The notes under the pieces were generated by a model. It was not told the origin of the DNA. It worked only from the letters and a program-made list of their open reading frames with translations, and did no database searches. This document shows, in pieces, positions 35,086-47,324 of a stretch of 64,000 nucleotides of DNA; the first letter of the stretch is position 1; the number at the start of each line of letters is the position of its first letter. The position numbers and the translations under genes are program-made. This DNA comes from Tragulus kanchil. Lineage: Eukaryota > Chordata > Mammalia > Artiodactyla > Tragulidae. The DNA lies in NCBI GenBank assembly GCA_022376925.1, contig JAIOJX010000001.1:36550170-36614169 (forward strand), read 5' to 3'.

Positions 35086-37202
35086 ATCATTTCTACACGA
35101 GGAATAGTAAATCTCAAAGGATACCAAAATACTTTAGTAATAGACAGTCCTCACAGTCAGAACTGGCTACATAATTTGTAGGCCCAGTACAAAATGTAAA
35201 TGTGAAGTCCTTTGCTTAAAAAGCAGGAAAAATTGCCATTAAATACATTCAAATACAATGTTTTTTCTTTTCAGCTGGAGTGTCTCTGTCAACCTCACAT
35301 GGTGTTTAAAATTTTTCCATTTAATGTCATGCACCTTTCAGGCATTGAGATACTTGTGGGTCAGCTCAGACCCTCACAAGTGCCCTGTTACCCAACTCTG
35401 TGATTTGAGGCACATGTGTGGGGCCCACTAGCTGCTGGGTTCTCCTCCTTCTTGCTGGACAGATGCACTGTACTCTGGTCAAGAGCGAGTAAGTAGAGCC
35501 AGGCATATCCTCTTCCCATGGGTCAGCTGCTCCAACCTAGGGTAGAATGGTGACCACCAAGTGTATTATCACCTATTCACCAGGATACATTAGGTACCTG
35601 GATCAGCGTGGGCAATAGGACCTGCTGAGTGGTCTGCCAAGTATCCCATGATATTACCACCATGGGTCCAGGATGACTAGCTGTAATTATGTTCAGCCCT
35701 GAGATGTTGCAGGGCATGTGTATCTCACCCAAATATTACCTGGGCTCATGCCTTGATCCCTGAGAGCAGAGGGTTGCAGCAGTCATTGGTGAGGTGGAGA
35801 AGAAACGGATGGGTTGGGTCCTAAGTACTAATAGGCAGGGAAGCCAGCAATCCACGATCTGTTTCAGGGAGGTGGAGAAGCAGAGAAAGATGGGACTGTG
35901 TGCTAGCTGAGACTTCAAGTTTCAAGTGCCTACTCAATTATTCTATCACATTTTGGTTTTCACTTATAAAGCACAAATTCGAGTTATTAAAATTAAAGCA
36001 GTGGCAAGTACAAGTATCTTCTAAGCTCAGGGCCCTGTACTACTGCACTAATCACATGTCCATGAAGCTAGTTCTGCTTAGAGACAGGGATTTCTTTTAA
36101 ATTTGTCAGGCAGCAAAATGTAGTTGGTCAAGTACGACGAGCTTATACTTTTCCCAGGCTTCAATCATTTCTACACGAGGAATAGTAAATCTCAAAGGAT
36201 ACCAAAATACTTTAGTAATAGACAGTCCTCACAGTCAGAACTGGCTACATAATTTGTAGGCCCAGTACAAAATGTAAATGTGAAGTCCTTTGCTTAAAAA
36301 GCAGGAAAAATTGCCATTAAATACATTCAAATACAATGTTTTTTCTTTTCAGCTGGAGTGTCTCTGTCAACCTCACATGGTGTTTAAAATTTTTCCATTT
36401 AATGTCATGCACCTTTCAGGCATTGAGATACTTGTGGGTCAGCTCAGACCCTCACAAGTGCCCTGTTACCCAACTCTGTGATTTGAGGCACATGTGTGGG
36501 GCCCACTAGCTGCTGGGTTCTCCTCCTTCTTGCTGGACAGATGCACTGTACTCTGGTCAAGAGCGAGTAAGTAGAGCCAGGCATATCCTCTTCCCATGGG
36601 TCAGCTGCTCCAACCTAGGGTAGAATGGTGACCACCAAGTGTATTATCACCTATTCACCAGGATACATTAGGTACCTGGATCAGCGTGGGCAATAGGACC
36701 TGCTGAGTGGTCTGCCAAGTATCCCATGATATTACCACCATGGGTCCAGGATGACTAGCTGTAATTATGTTCAGCCCTGAGATGTTGCAGGGCATGTGTA
36801 TCTCACCCAAATATTACCTGGGCTCATGCCTTGATCCCTGAGAGCAGAGGGTTGCAGCAGTCATTGGTGAGGTGGAGAAGAAACGGATGGGTTGGGTCCT
36901 AAGTACTAATAGGCAGGGAAGCCAGCAATCCACGATCTGTTTCAGGGAGGTGGAGAAGCAGAGAAAGATGGGACTGTGTGCTAGCTGAGACTTCAAGTTT
37001 CAAGTGCCTACTCAATTATTCTATCACATTTTGGTTTTCACTTATAAAGCACAAATTCGAGTTATTAAAATTAAAGCAGTGGCAAGTACAAGTATCTTCT
37101 AAGCTCAGGGCCCTGTACTACTGCACTAATCACATGTCCATGAAGCTAGTTCTGCTTAGAGACAGGGATTTCTTTTAAATTTGTCAGGCAGCAAAATGTA
37201 GT
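35086..37202. repeat. 1.08-kb direct duplication with noisy spacer (D5)
   Basis: Copy 1 is 35086-36124 and copy 2 is 36164-37202, with an offset of 1078 bp, 1039 bp each, and no difference seen. The 39-bp spacer 36125-36163 looks like an error-rich rendering of the true flanks. Its start parallels the sequence after copy 2 ('tagtggttaagagcacaagc'), and its end parallels the sequence before copy 1 ('cagctttcatc'). Confidence 0.96.
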
Positions 37203-37400
37203 GGTTAAGAGCACAAGCTCTGAATCAGACTACCTGACTTTGAGGCCCACCTCCCTCACTTTCTTTTTCTTTGATCCTCGACAAGTGTTTTAGCTTTCTA
37301 TCACAATAATTTTCTCATCTGTAAAATAAGGATGATAAGATAATGTGAAACAAAGTATCTCCTACCATATCAATAAACAAGAAATGTCACAGCTATCAGA
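37195..37400 (-). repeat. MIR SINE
   Basis: Clear MIR landmarks: 'tagtggttaagagcacaagc', 'ctgaatcagactacctgact' and 'tttctcatctgtaaaataag'. Confidence 0.8.
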
Positions 37401-38560
37401 AAATCCTGGCCTCCAGATGAGAATAAGGGCTCCCCATGTTGAGATCAAGTGACTGCTGCAACCCCCGCCCCCTGCAACAGGGATTGCTAAGGAAGAGCAG
37501 GAAATGCGAGAAGCAGCGATCTGCCACTCCTTAAGGTGAACAAGGAAATAGGATTTGGTTCCAGATAGCTGAGGTGCATATTGAAAGGAAGGAATTCAGT
37601 GAGCCCAGAGGCTTGCATCTTCCCATATGTAGAATGCTAAATTTCTTAACTTGATATCTGATCTTTGATGTTCAGACTATCTACTCCCTTTGATGTAAAG
37701 TTGTGTATAGCTTGACTCCCTTTCCCACTCCTTGGAGCAGTTTTCTTGGAGCTACAGAGATGCCCCTGGTCTCCCAGGGGTCTGAGTCCTAAAAAGTCCC
37801 ACCGAATAACAACTTTCTACTTTCAGATTGTGACAATATTTTTTAGTTGACAATAACAACCCAAGGTTGCTGTGGGGTGATGCATGCACATTGATTATAA
37901 TAATGCCCAGCCATGGTATCCACTTAATAACTTTTTCATTCTTATTTTTGGCTCCTAGGATTCTACAGTTTTTAGATATTCAATACAGGCATCAGGTTTT
38001 GTTTACTCTGAATCTGCTGTAGGCTTGTGTTCCAAATAGTATTTGCTCAGCTTGTACAGCATATAACCAGACTTAGTCTCCAGTGACCTCTCAGGCTTCT
38101 GGGGGATTCCATTAGATTTATACCAACTGAGTGAGCCGAGTCAGCTGTCAGTGGTAAAGTTTAGAATCTTTTTCTTTGACAGACTCAGGAACCATTTGAG
38201 TTAGTGTTAGACTGTACCACACTGGGTCTCAAGACTACTAAATTCAACCTCATGGTCATCACTTGTAGTTCTGTTGCTTTTCCAATAGGCTTTAAAGAAG
38301 AGAATATTGTTTTATGAATAGTGGCTCTTAATTACAGGGTTAATGAAAAGGCCCATCCAAGGCAATCTCTGATGTTGCCACCTCAGTCCTACTGCTGCAG
38401 CAAATGGGTGTAGGGACATGGGCAGTCAGGGAGTTACAACTAGGTGTAAGCCACTGGGGCCTGGGCCAGCCCTTCCCAATGGGCAAGGCCCCTCCCACTG
38501 ATAGGGTGATAGCGGGGGGTATCTAAGGTTAACACAGCAACTCTGTCCCCTCTGAGGGTT
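37400..38560. other. Gene-free interval
   Basis: No gene is recognised. Short CT- and G-rich patches occur but no repeat can be named with confidence. Confidence 0.4.
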
Positions 38561-38561
38561 T

Positions 38562-38770
38562 TGAAAAATATTTATTTATTTATTTGACTACATCTAGTCT
38601 TAGTTACAGCTTCTTCAATCTTTGTTGCAGCATGTGAGATCTGTCAGTCGGGGAATGTGAACTCTTAGTTGCAGCATGCGGGAGCAAGTTCCCTGACCAG
38701 GGATTGAACCTGGGCCCCCTACCTTGGGAATGTGCAGTCTTAGCCACTGGACTACCAGAGATGTCCTTAT
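38562..38770 (-). repeat. CHR-type SINE
   Basis: An antisense copy: T-rich (ttta)n tail complement at 38570-38585, 'ctcttagttgcagcatgcgg' and 'ccctgaccagggattgaacc' (B-box complement), ending near 'gccactggactaccagagat'. Confidence 0.85.
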
Positions 38771-38906
38771 ACCCTCAAAGGTGACCAGAGAATAACCATT
38801 GAGCTCTCTCTGCGTCTGCCACTCAAAGTTGCAGAAGCTGAGCCTTGCTTTCCAGGGAGCTCTCAGCACATCTCCAAGCCCTCTGTCCCCACCCCACCCC
38901 GACAAT

Positions 38907-39378
38907 TGTTGCAGGGAGGAAACCAATTCTGACTCCATGTTGCAAACTCTTTCTTTGACTTGCTTTTCAGTAGCTTTTGTTATTATAATCATACTTAATG
39001 GCTCGCCTTGAGGACCCAGCCCCTCTGCTTGACTGTGAGCTAAAGTGCCTTTTTTTTTTTTCAAAACCCTGTCCACCTGTAGATGACAGTAAGGGAGAAA
39101 TTAGCACACCCCCTGCCTGAGGTTTGCCATTCTAGGAGATGCTTGCAACATTAATGGCCTTTTTACTTTGCTTCCTCACCTCTCCTTATCTCTTCTAGAA
39201 TAGAACCTAGCATCCAGTCCCCAATAAGATGGTTATTTCCGAGTCACTAGGCTGCCATGTTCTCCATCAACTTCTTTCCAAATAAAGTCCTTTTCCTTGC
39301 TTCAACACCTCATCTCTCAGATTCACTGGCCTGTTGTGCAGCGAGAAGAGCGAGCTTGAACTCAGTAACACACACACA
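38907..39378 (+). repeat. ERV-type solo LTR (copy 1)
   Basis: An LTR-like unit beginning with TG near 38907 and ending near 'gtaacaca' around 39370. An AATAAA lies at 39281-39286, followed by the U5-like 'tccttttccttgcttcaaca' and 'ggcctgttgtgcagcgagaa', a pattern of artiodactyl endogenous retrovirus LTRs. No retroviral coding region was identified next to it. It is duplicated in D6. Confidence 0.6.
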
Positions 39379-41046
39379 GGGTGGGCTGCAGGCAGGCTTC
39401 TTCAGCTATTCTGAACTGGGTCTCCCTCCCCTATATGGCTCCAGGTGGTGGTGCTCAGAGCAGCATCTGGTCTCCATCTCTCTGACTGAAGGGTCCTGCT
39501 GACATAGTTCTCAGTCACACTGAGTTCAGCCAGAGCCCATCCTCTGGCTCAATGGGGAGCCTAAGCACGTGCTTAGATACTGGGGGAGGGTGGTTTTGGA
39601 GGTATCAGTGACAAAATATTATAGACCCAAAGGCGAAGCTGTAGAGTCTGGCTGGCTGTGTGGTTCTCAGCTACTGTCCAAGCCAAGGGCGTCTGAGGGA
39701 GTCCTTTGGCTCAGAGCTGACACTTCTGTCTGCTGCTTGGGTTTCTTGGAGAATCTGGTCAGAGGTGTCTCATCGTGGACTTTAAAATAGTCATAACTTT
39801 TCAGGTTTTAGTGATCAGGCTTGTCAAAATGTTTGTGATCACTATTACTATTAATTTTGCCCTTGGAGCAAACTAAATTAAAAATGAAAACTGAGTGGCT
39901 TATCCCATTCAAAAAAAAGTCACAACTTAAACATTGAGTTATTTTTCACTGAGTGGCGATAAATAGTCTCAGATTAACCCCTCTTAAATGTTAGGGAGGA
40001 AACCAATTCTGACTCCATGTTGCAAACTCTTTCTTTGACTTGCTTTTCAGTAGCTTTTGTTATTATAATCATACTTAATGGCTCGCCTTGAGGACCCAGC
40101 CCCTCTGCTTGACTGTGAGCTAAAGTGCCTTTTTTTTTTTCAAAACCCTGTCCACCTGTAGATGACAGTAAGGGAGAAATTAGCACACCCCCTGCCTGAG
40201 GTTTGCCATTCTAGGAGATGCTTGCAACATTAATGGCCTTTTTACTTTGCTTCCTCACCTCTCCTTATCTCTTCTAGAATAGAACCTAGCATCCAGTCCC
40301 CAATAAGATGGTTATTTCCGAGTCACTAGGCTGCCATGTTCTCCATCAACTTCTTTCCAAATAAAGTCCTTTTCCTTGCTTCAACACCTCATCTCTCAGA
40401 TTCACTGGCCTGTTGTGCAGCGAGAAGAGCGAGCTTGAACTCAGTAACACACACACAGGGTGGGCTGCAGGCAGGCTTCTTCAGCTATTCTGAACTGGGT
40501 CTCCCTCCCCTATATGGCTCCAGGTGGTGGTGCTCAGAGCAGCATCTGGTCTCCATCTCTCTGACTGAAGGGTCCTGCTGACATAGTTCTCAGTCACACT
40601 GAGTTCAGCCAGAGCCCATCCTCTGGCTCAATGGGGAGCCTAAGCACGTGCTTAGATACTGGGGGAGGGTGGTTTTGGAGGTATCAGTGACAAAATATTA
40701 TAGACCCAAAGGCGAAGCTGTAGAGTCTGGCTGGCTGTGTGGTTCTCAGCTACTGTCCAAGCCAAGGGCGTCTGAGGGAGTCCTTTGGCTCAGAGCTGAC
40801 ACTTCTGTCTGCTGCTTGGGTTTCTTGGAGAATCTGGTCAGAGGTGTCTCATCGTGGACTTTAAAAATAGTCATAACTTTTTCAGGTTTTAGTGATCAGG
40901 CTTGTCAAAATGTTTGTGATCACTATTACTATTAATTTTGCCCTTGGAGCAAACTAAATTAAAAAATGAAAACTGAGTGGCTTATCCCATTCAAAAAAAA
41001 AAAAGTCACAACTTAAACATTGAGTTATTTTTCACTGAGTGGCGAT
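38913..41046. repeat. 1.08-kb direct duplication (D6), homopolymer differences
   Basis: Copy 1 is 38913-39960 and copy 2 is 39993-41046. The offset is 1080, then 1079 after the T run near 39051-39061, then longer as A and T runs shorten in copy 1. All differences seen are homopolymer lengths: A4/A5, T4/T5, A5/A6 and A8/A12, concentrated in the last 200 bp of copy 1. The spacer is 39961-39992. The LTR and the DNA after it are copied. Confidence 0.95.
39990..40457 (+). repeat. ERV-type solo LTR (copy 2)
   Basis: The D6 duplicate of the LTR at 38907-39378, lacking its first few bases at the junction. AATAAA recurs at about 40360. Confidence 0.6.
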
Positions 41047-41159
41047 TTTTAAGACTTGAAGCCGAGAAGACAGCACCCCAAGTAACCCTGAGAGAACTGC
41101 TCCGAGGAGGCAGGGGGAGTAATCAAGCCATGTGGAAGTTTGCAGCAAAGGGCAGGTGG

Positions 41160-41338
41160 GCTTCCCAGGTGATGCAATGGTAAAGAATCTGCCTTCCAAT
41201 GCAGGAGTTTAGTCCTTGGGTGGGGAAGATCCCTTGGAGAAGGAAATAATAACCCACTGCAGTATTCTTACCTGGAGAATCTCATGACAGAGGAGCCTGG
41301 TGGGCTATAGTTCCTGGGGTCACAGCTGAGCACAGCAC
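41160..41338 (+). repeat. Bov-tA SINE
   Basis: A sense copy: 'gggcttcccaggtgatgcaa', 'ggggaagatcccttggagaa' and 'gacagaggagcctggtgggc'. The 3' end is truncated. Confidence 0.88.
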
Positions 41339-41339
41339 C

Positions 41340-42770
41340 ATGGCCTGAATATCAAAAGTATTTCTGTGAATTAAAGAAAATCAGATATCCCAAGTTAAAG
41401 AATTTAGCGCTTTTTTATGTATTGGGAGATACTAGAGTCTGGGCTCACAGAAATCCTTCCGTTCATATGCATTTCAGTTATCTGGGGCTAGTATCCTGTG
41501 TTTGTTCACATCCTGAGTGCCTCAGGGTGTCTGATCACTGGTATTCTCCTTTTTGACTGCCCTGGAGGGCTAGAATCGCTGACGATTGTGACATCCTTGT
41601 TTATTGTTATGGCAGGGAATACTCCATTTCTTCACCATTCAGGGAGAAAGCCCCTTTATGGCCTCCTGGATATTGAATAGCCTCTTGGTCAAGCCTCCTT
41701 GGGTCAGAGAGACTGGCTGGAACCAACCTGCCATCCCCATAAGGAGAAAAATCCTGGGGCTTGGGAGTAGCTGAGGTGTCTCTCACACTGCACACGTGGA
41801 GTTCTGGGACCTTATAAGTCTAAGTAGGGGCACTGAGAATAGATATCAGGCTTGTAAAGGGGCAGAAACCATTTTGTAGAATTTTGAGAACACAGCTCGG
41901 CTGAGAGTAATGAAAAACAGAAATGAATCAGTCCATAAACAAACACTTTCCAAGTGTTCACAGTGTATACAAACTTATTCTAGGCCATCTATAAGCATAG
42001 AGAAGAGAATGGGGAGGGAGGTGGGAGCTATCCTTTCTCTTAAAGAGCATAAAATATGGGCCTTAGAAAAGAAAAAATTTATGTACTTAAAAAGTTAAAT
42101 TGATTTTACTTGATGTTTTTCTTGAAATGGAGTATGTGAAGTGATTATTTAGAACTCAGTAAGTTCCCACTAACTTACATTTTAATTTTAGAGATTTGTT
42201 CCTACCTAAAAAAATGTAACCTCAATTCAAAACAACAATAAAGGTGTTAATTTCTCTTCAGTAAGAACTGCCACCTTTTCACACATGCTGATTGACCCTG
42301 ATAACTAATTGAATTATCTAAAATTACTTTTTTCCTGATTATAAGAGAATGACATGCTCAATATTAAGAAAGTAGAAAATACAGAGAAATAAGAGGATTA
42401 TGAATCAGCACCTAGAGACAACTTCCCATATTTTGTTATATGTTCTTTTTGTGTTATACTTTTTAATGCAGACATACATGTGTGTCTATAAATATATTTC
42501 TAGTAGAATAATAATGTAATACTATACTATTTTGTGCCATGTTCTTTTCACTTGAAATACATTAGAAAAATATGCATGTCAGTAAGCATTCTTCCTCTTG
42601 AGTTTAATGGTTGCATAATACCCACTGTATGCATGAACTCTCAGGACTTTGTTAACAAAGAACTCTGAAAACATTGATAAGTAGAACATACAGCTTTTAT
42701 CAATGTGCTCAAAGCAAAAGATGAAATACACAATTTGGGATGTGACTGCTTTTTGTTATATTCATAAGTG
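41340..42770. other. Gene-free interval
   Basis: No gene is recognised. An L1-like AT-rich stretch is possible at about 42340-42640. Confidence 0.4.
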
Positions 42771-42774
42771 CTCT

Positions 42775-42985
42775 GCTGTGCTTAGTTGTGTCTGACTCTT
42801 TGAGACCCCATGGACCCACCAAGCTCCTCTGTCTGTCCGTAAGACTTTTCAGGCAAAAACACTGGAGTAGGTTGCCATTTTCTACTTCAGGGGATCTTCC
42901 CAACCCAGGAATTGAGCTCTTGTCACTTGTGTCTCCTGCATTGACAAGTGGGTTCTTTTACCACTGTGCCACCTGGGAAGCCATG
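42775..42985 (-). repeat. Bov-tA SINE
   Basis: An antisense copy: 'gtgcttagttgtgtctgact', 'actggagtaggttgccattt' and 'gccacctgggaagcc'. Confidence 0.9.
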
Positions 42986-43099
42986 AGTCTTGGCTAAATA
43001 AAGTTACTAGGATGAAGAATTATCTTCTATGATAAAAATCTCATGTGAGCACAAAGACTTTAAATGATACTTTCATTTGAACGAGTGGAAAGGAGAAAA

Positions 43100-43766
43100 A
43101 GTTGATTTCTTAAAGATTTTGCCAGACATTTTCCTTCAGATTATGGTGTTGAACATGCATATTATTTCAGTATAGAACACTGAAACCAGCTTGTGCCAGC
43201 CCAATGTGTTCCATCCCAAGGACAGAAGGAAAAAAGCAGGTGAATGTCCTGATTCCATAATCTAGGCTGAGAGCAGTCAGTAGGAGGCCGGGTCTAGAAG
43301 GACTTGTGTTTGCCCTGGAGCTGAGAACCTCCTAAGGATGGTGAGAATGATCAGTGTTTGTGAATGCAGTATAGAGGTAATTAAAGGCTTCAAAGTCACA
43401 GAGGATAAGAAGGTAAACATTACAGCTTCATCAAAAGAGGAGTATCACAAAATATGTCCTAGGTAGCATAGTTGATAGTCCGTGGTGCTTGAAAAACAAG
43501 TTGGACAAGATACTGGTCATGGGCACAATGACTGGGTAAATCTCAGAAGGACAGAGAGATGAAAGGAGACTGAACCCATGAAGATGACCAGCCAGTTTTG
43601 CTAGTATAGTGATAGCACAGAGGAGGATGACTAGCCCAGGGGTAGAGTTAAAATAAAAGTAAATCTGTGGAGGAACAGTCAGCTCTAGGAGAATGAACTT
43701 TGCTATAACATTAAAATTTCCATACATAGTTCCCAAAAAGCATTTGGAATAAACCTCCTGAAGCAC
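43100..43766 (-). pseudogene. Olfactory receptor pseudogene, OR10-like
   Basis: Read on the minus strand, 43766-43431 gives decayed OR N-terminal features: a GNFNVIAKFILLEL start, a TM1-like hydrophobic run, SEIYPVIVP resembling the SEICYTFVIVPKML of TM2, and SNLFFKHH. A shifted frame from about 43430 to 43100 then gives TM5-TM7 features: TLIILTILR, a broken SAPG...STCAS-like TM6, KLVSVFYTEIICMFNTII where (T)PMLNPIIYSLRN is expected, and a tail like RNKEVK...KK. The MAYDRY/TM3-TM4 block is missing, and the second part carries three stops. The gene is therefore deleted internally, frameshifted and non-functional. The family assignment rests on the SEI...VIVP motif and is tentative. Confidence 0.75.
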
Positions 43767-44725
43767 AAACTCAGGGGTCAGACAGATATTTTGGTTTGGT
43801 TGTTTAGTTTTGGTTCCTACTCAGAGTTGTCACAAAATCAGTATAGGCAATTTGCAGTGATCCCAAGGGGTAAAACCAATTTACATCATTCAAAATTCAT
43901 TTAAAGGCATGTTTAATTAACATAATATTTAATTCTACTTTAATTACTTTTAAGAATCCACGTATTGCTTTGGGGAATTAGTAAAATTAGACAAAATTAG
44001 TGTGTCATAACATGGAGCATGTTGAGAATCGTAAGTCTAAACTATCTGGATAGATGGCTGTCTCACTTTCTACTTAATAATTGCCAGCATTGAAACCCCT
44101 ACACCTACCCACTGTCCCCTCAATTCACCTCCAGTAGGTATTCTCTTGAGAACAAGGAATTCTTATATTTATCCAACAATATTCACATGTCTTTTACTTG
44201 AACCTCTGATCCAGCCCAAAACAATACAACCTCAGATTCCTCATATATAACCTACAGGTAATTACAGTTTCTTCCTGTCTGAATTACTGCGGGAACTCAA
44301 TAAGATAATGTACATAAAAAGTATTGATGAAAGAATTTCCATTATTAGTATAACTTATGCCTATGGAAAATGCCAGCCAGTAGGTTTTCATTTACACCGT
44401 GGAAAAAAACAGGGAGCAATTAACAATACTGACCATTAACGGGAGAAATCTTTGGGAAGCTTTGCAACTGCATTCCATGAAAAAGACATGGTGGGTAGTG
44501 GAATTAAAATTCTTCATATGTGAAGGTTGTAACTTTCACTTCCTTACTCACAAGTCAAAAATATCATTTGTGATATCTAATAACACCATTAGTCTCTAAG
44601 GCTCTGGTCTCAGGCTCCAGGAATATGATTAAGTCGTCTTTCAAAGCATGGAACACAGGTGAGTGGAGAATCCCAAATATGGACAAGCAAGACCCTAGAT
44701 GAGATGTTGTTACTCCTTTGTACCC
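43767..44725. other. Gene-free interval
   Basis: No gene or clear repeat is recognised. Confidence 0.4.
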
Positions 44726-44729
44726 GAGT

Positions 44730-44792
44730 AAAGGTGATAAATGGCATCGCAAAGAGTCAGACATGACTGAGTACACATGCATCCATGGAGAG
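44730..44792 (+). repeat. Bov-tA/BovB tail fragment
   Basis: A short piece with 'catcgcaaagagtcagacat' and 'gactgagtacacatgca', matching the 3' end of these elements. Confidence 0.6.
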
Positions 44793-44874
44793 GTGATAGT
44801 GGCAAAGTGGTGGCAAATGAAAGAGCGTAGCTTCAATCTAGGATAAATAACGAGCTATTTTCTCAAGGATCAGA

Positions 44875-45150
44875 TTTTTTTTTAAATTTTGGCCTCTTTT
44901 TATTGGTTTTGCATTCATTTGTTTTTCATCCATCTTTATTCTTTGGCCTGTGTGGGCCTCCCACTATAGTGGCCTCTCTCGGTGCAGAGCACCGACTCTG
45001 GGAGCATGTGCTCCAGAGCACTGGCTTGCAATTGGATGAACTGTCCCAGAGGCTCCACAGCACGTGGGATCCTCCTGGGCCAGGTATTGAACCAGTGCCC
45101 CTTGCACTGCAAGGTGGACTCTTTACACAGTGAACCACCAGGGAAGCCCC
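44875..45150 (-). repeat. CHR-type SINE
   Basis: An antisense copy: 'tttggcctgtgtgggcctcc', 'gtgcagagcaccgactctgg', 'gccaggtattgaaccagtgc' (B-box complement) and 'gaaccaccagggaagcccc'. Confidence 0.9.
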
Positions 45151-46009
45151 AAGGATCAGGTTTGACGTTGCAAGTCGAGTGCCTAAATTGGTACTTTGTT
45201 ATTTTTGCCTCAGTAGAAAAAGAATGATTTCATTGAGTGTTTTCCTATCTTCTTCCTCTAACCTAACTTTCTCCTCATTTCCATCTTTTGTTTCTCACAT
45301 AGAAATGTAATAGTTGGAAGATCAGGGATTTTGAAATCAGACATTTTTTATATCTAAACTTCTTGAAGTCTTGGATTCTTTGAGGTCACCAACCTTCTGA
45401 CCCTCTTTGTTTTTTGTCTGTCCTGGTCCTCTCACCATGATTCTTCCTCATCACTTTCTTCTGTGTCCATACTCTTGTAGGTTCCTCTAAGAATCAGTTT
45501 ATTGGCAAGGATGTGGAGAAATTGGAAATTTCATAAACTGCTGGTGGAAATATAAAATGGTGCAGCCAGTGTTTAAAATAGTTGGAAAGTTTTGGGGGAC
45601 ATATATATACCTATGGTGGATTCAGGTCAATGTGTGGCAGTAAACAACAAGAACCTGTAAAATATAATAATAAATAATAAAAGAAAGTTCCATAAAAAGT
45701 TAAACATAGAGTTACCATATAACCTAGAATTTTCATTCGTAAGTATATACCCAAGAAAAATAAAAACATATGTCCACAAAAAGTTGTACATAAAGTCTCA
45801 TAGAAACATTATCTCCTATAGCTAAAAAGATGAAACTATCCAAGTGTCCACCAATGAATGAGTGAATGCATGTATATTACTGATACATGCTACAACATGA
45901 ATGAATCTTGATATCATTATGCTAAGAGAAATAAACCAGTCACAAAAGATCATATACTCTATGGTTCTGCTTATAGACAATGTCTAGAATGGGCAAACTA
46001 CGGAGACAA

Positions 46010-46228
46010 AGGTCTTCCCAGGTGACACTGGTGGTAAACAATCCACCTGCTCATGCAGGAGACATAAGAGACTTGGATTCGATCCTTGGGTTGGGAAGAT
46101 CCCTGGAGAAGGGCATGGCAAACCACTCCAGCATTCTTCCCTGGAAAATCTCATGGACAGAGGAGCCTGGTGGGCTACAGTCCATTGGGTCGCAGAAAGT
46201 CAGACACAGCTGAGCAACACAGCATGAT
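46010..46228 (+). repeat. Bov-tA SINE inside L1
   Basis: A sense copy from 'gtcttcccaggtgacactgg' to 'cagacacagctgagcaacac'. It is flanked by 'ggagacaaa' before and 'ggagacgaa' after, a probable target-site duplication. Confidence 0.9.
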
Positions 46229-46279
46229 GGAGACGAAATATAGCCTAATGGTTTCCAAGGCCTGCAGGAGAGGAGAATC

Positions 46280-46568
46280 AAGAGTAACTCTAGGGCTCCC
46301 CTGGTGGTCCAGTGGGTAAGGACACCACCTTGCAGTGCAAGGGGCGCTGGTTCGATCTCTGGCCTGAGAAGATACCATGTGGCACAGAGTGGCTGGATGA
46401 ATGTGTCCAACTATTGAGCTAGAGCTCTGGAGCACATGCGCCCAGAGCCGGTGCTCTGCAGCGAGAGAGGCCACTGTGATGGGAGGCCCACACGGGCCAA
46501 AGAACAAAGACGGAAATTAATGAAAGACCAATAGAAGTGCCCCCAGCCCCGCAAAAGAGTTACTCCTA
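46280..46568 (+). repeat. CHR-type SINE inside L1
   Basis: A sense copy with A-box-like 'tggtggtccagtgggtaag' and B-box 'ggttcgatctc' (46349-46359). It is flanked by 'aagagtaactcta' (46280-46292) and 'aagagttactccta' (46555-46568). Confidence 0.9.
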
Positions 46569-47324
46569 ATGGGTATAATGATTTGGAGGAAGATGCTGAA
46601 AATATTGTAAAACTGATTGTGGTAGCAGTTGCATAACTCTGTTACTTTAAATAGTTGAGTTGTGACTAAATATGTGCATTATACCTATATAGGTTGTTTT
46701 TTAAGAAAAGAATCAGCCCATCTAGTTCTGATTAAGTGTTAGTATAAATAGTGTCATTTTAGGAGCTATAGAAAGATTCTGTGGGACTGACATTACTAAC
46801 CAGAAGGAAGTAATGAATGGAATGTTTGATTCCTAAAAGTGAGTTCTAGACAAATCCTATCTCTGATTCATAAATGATACAGGGTAAACTTTTTAATTAT
46901 TTAAAATATCACATGCAGATGGTAAAGCATATTTAAATGGTAGTAAGTGATATACAGTGAAAACTTCCCCTCTCATCCAGTCTCTCCAGTCCTCTGGTTT
47001 TCCTCTGAAGGAGTAACTACTCTTATCAATTTTTATTCATCCTTCCAATGTTATAAATACCTTTAAACATGCCTTCAAACATTAAAAAAAATATTTCACT
47101 GTACCTACTGTTCTATACCTCACTTTTTTCACTTAAAATTATAGCAAATGCTCCCTATCAACTATTTCAGTTATCTCTTCAGGCATAAGAAGAAATATCG
47201 AAAGAGTGACTTAAGACAATAAAAATCATTTATTTTGACAATGAATCTGGGGTTGACTGGGCTAAAGTGGGAATTCTCACTCAGGATCCCCATGTGGTTG
47301 TAATTAGATAGTAATTATTGAGGG

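Larger units (their letters stand above)
45490..46700 (+). repeat. Old L1 3' end, interrupted by two SINEs
   Basis: L1 ORF2/3' UTR landmarks are 'ggcaaggatgtggagaaatt', 'aaactgctggtggaaatata', 'gtgtccaccaatgaatgag' and 'tctatggttctgcttataga' before 46005, with continuation at about 46226-46292 and 46569-46700 ('gttgagttgtgactaaatat'). A Bov-tA and a CHR SINE split it. Confidence 0.8.
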
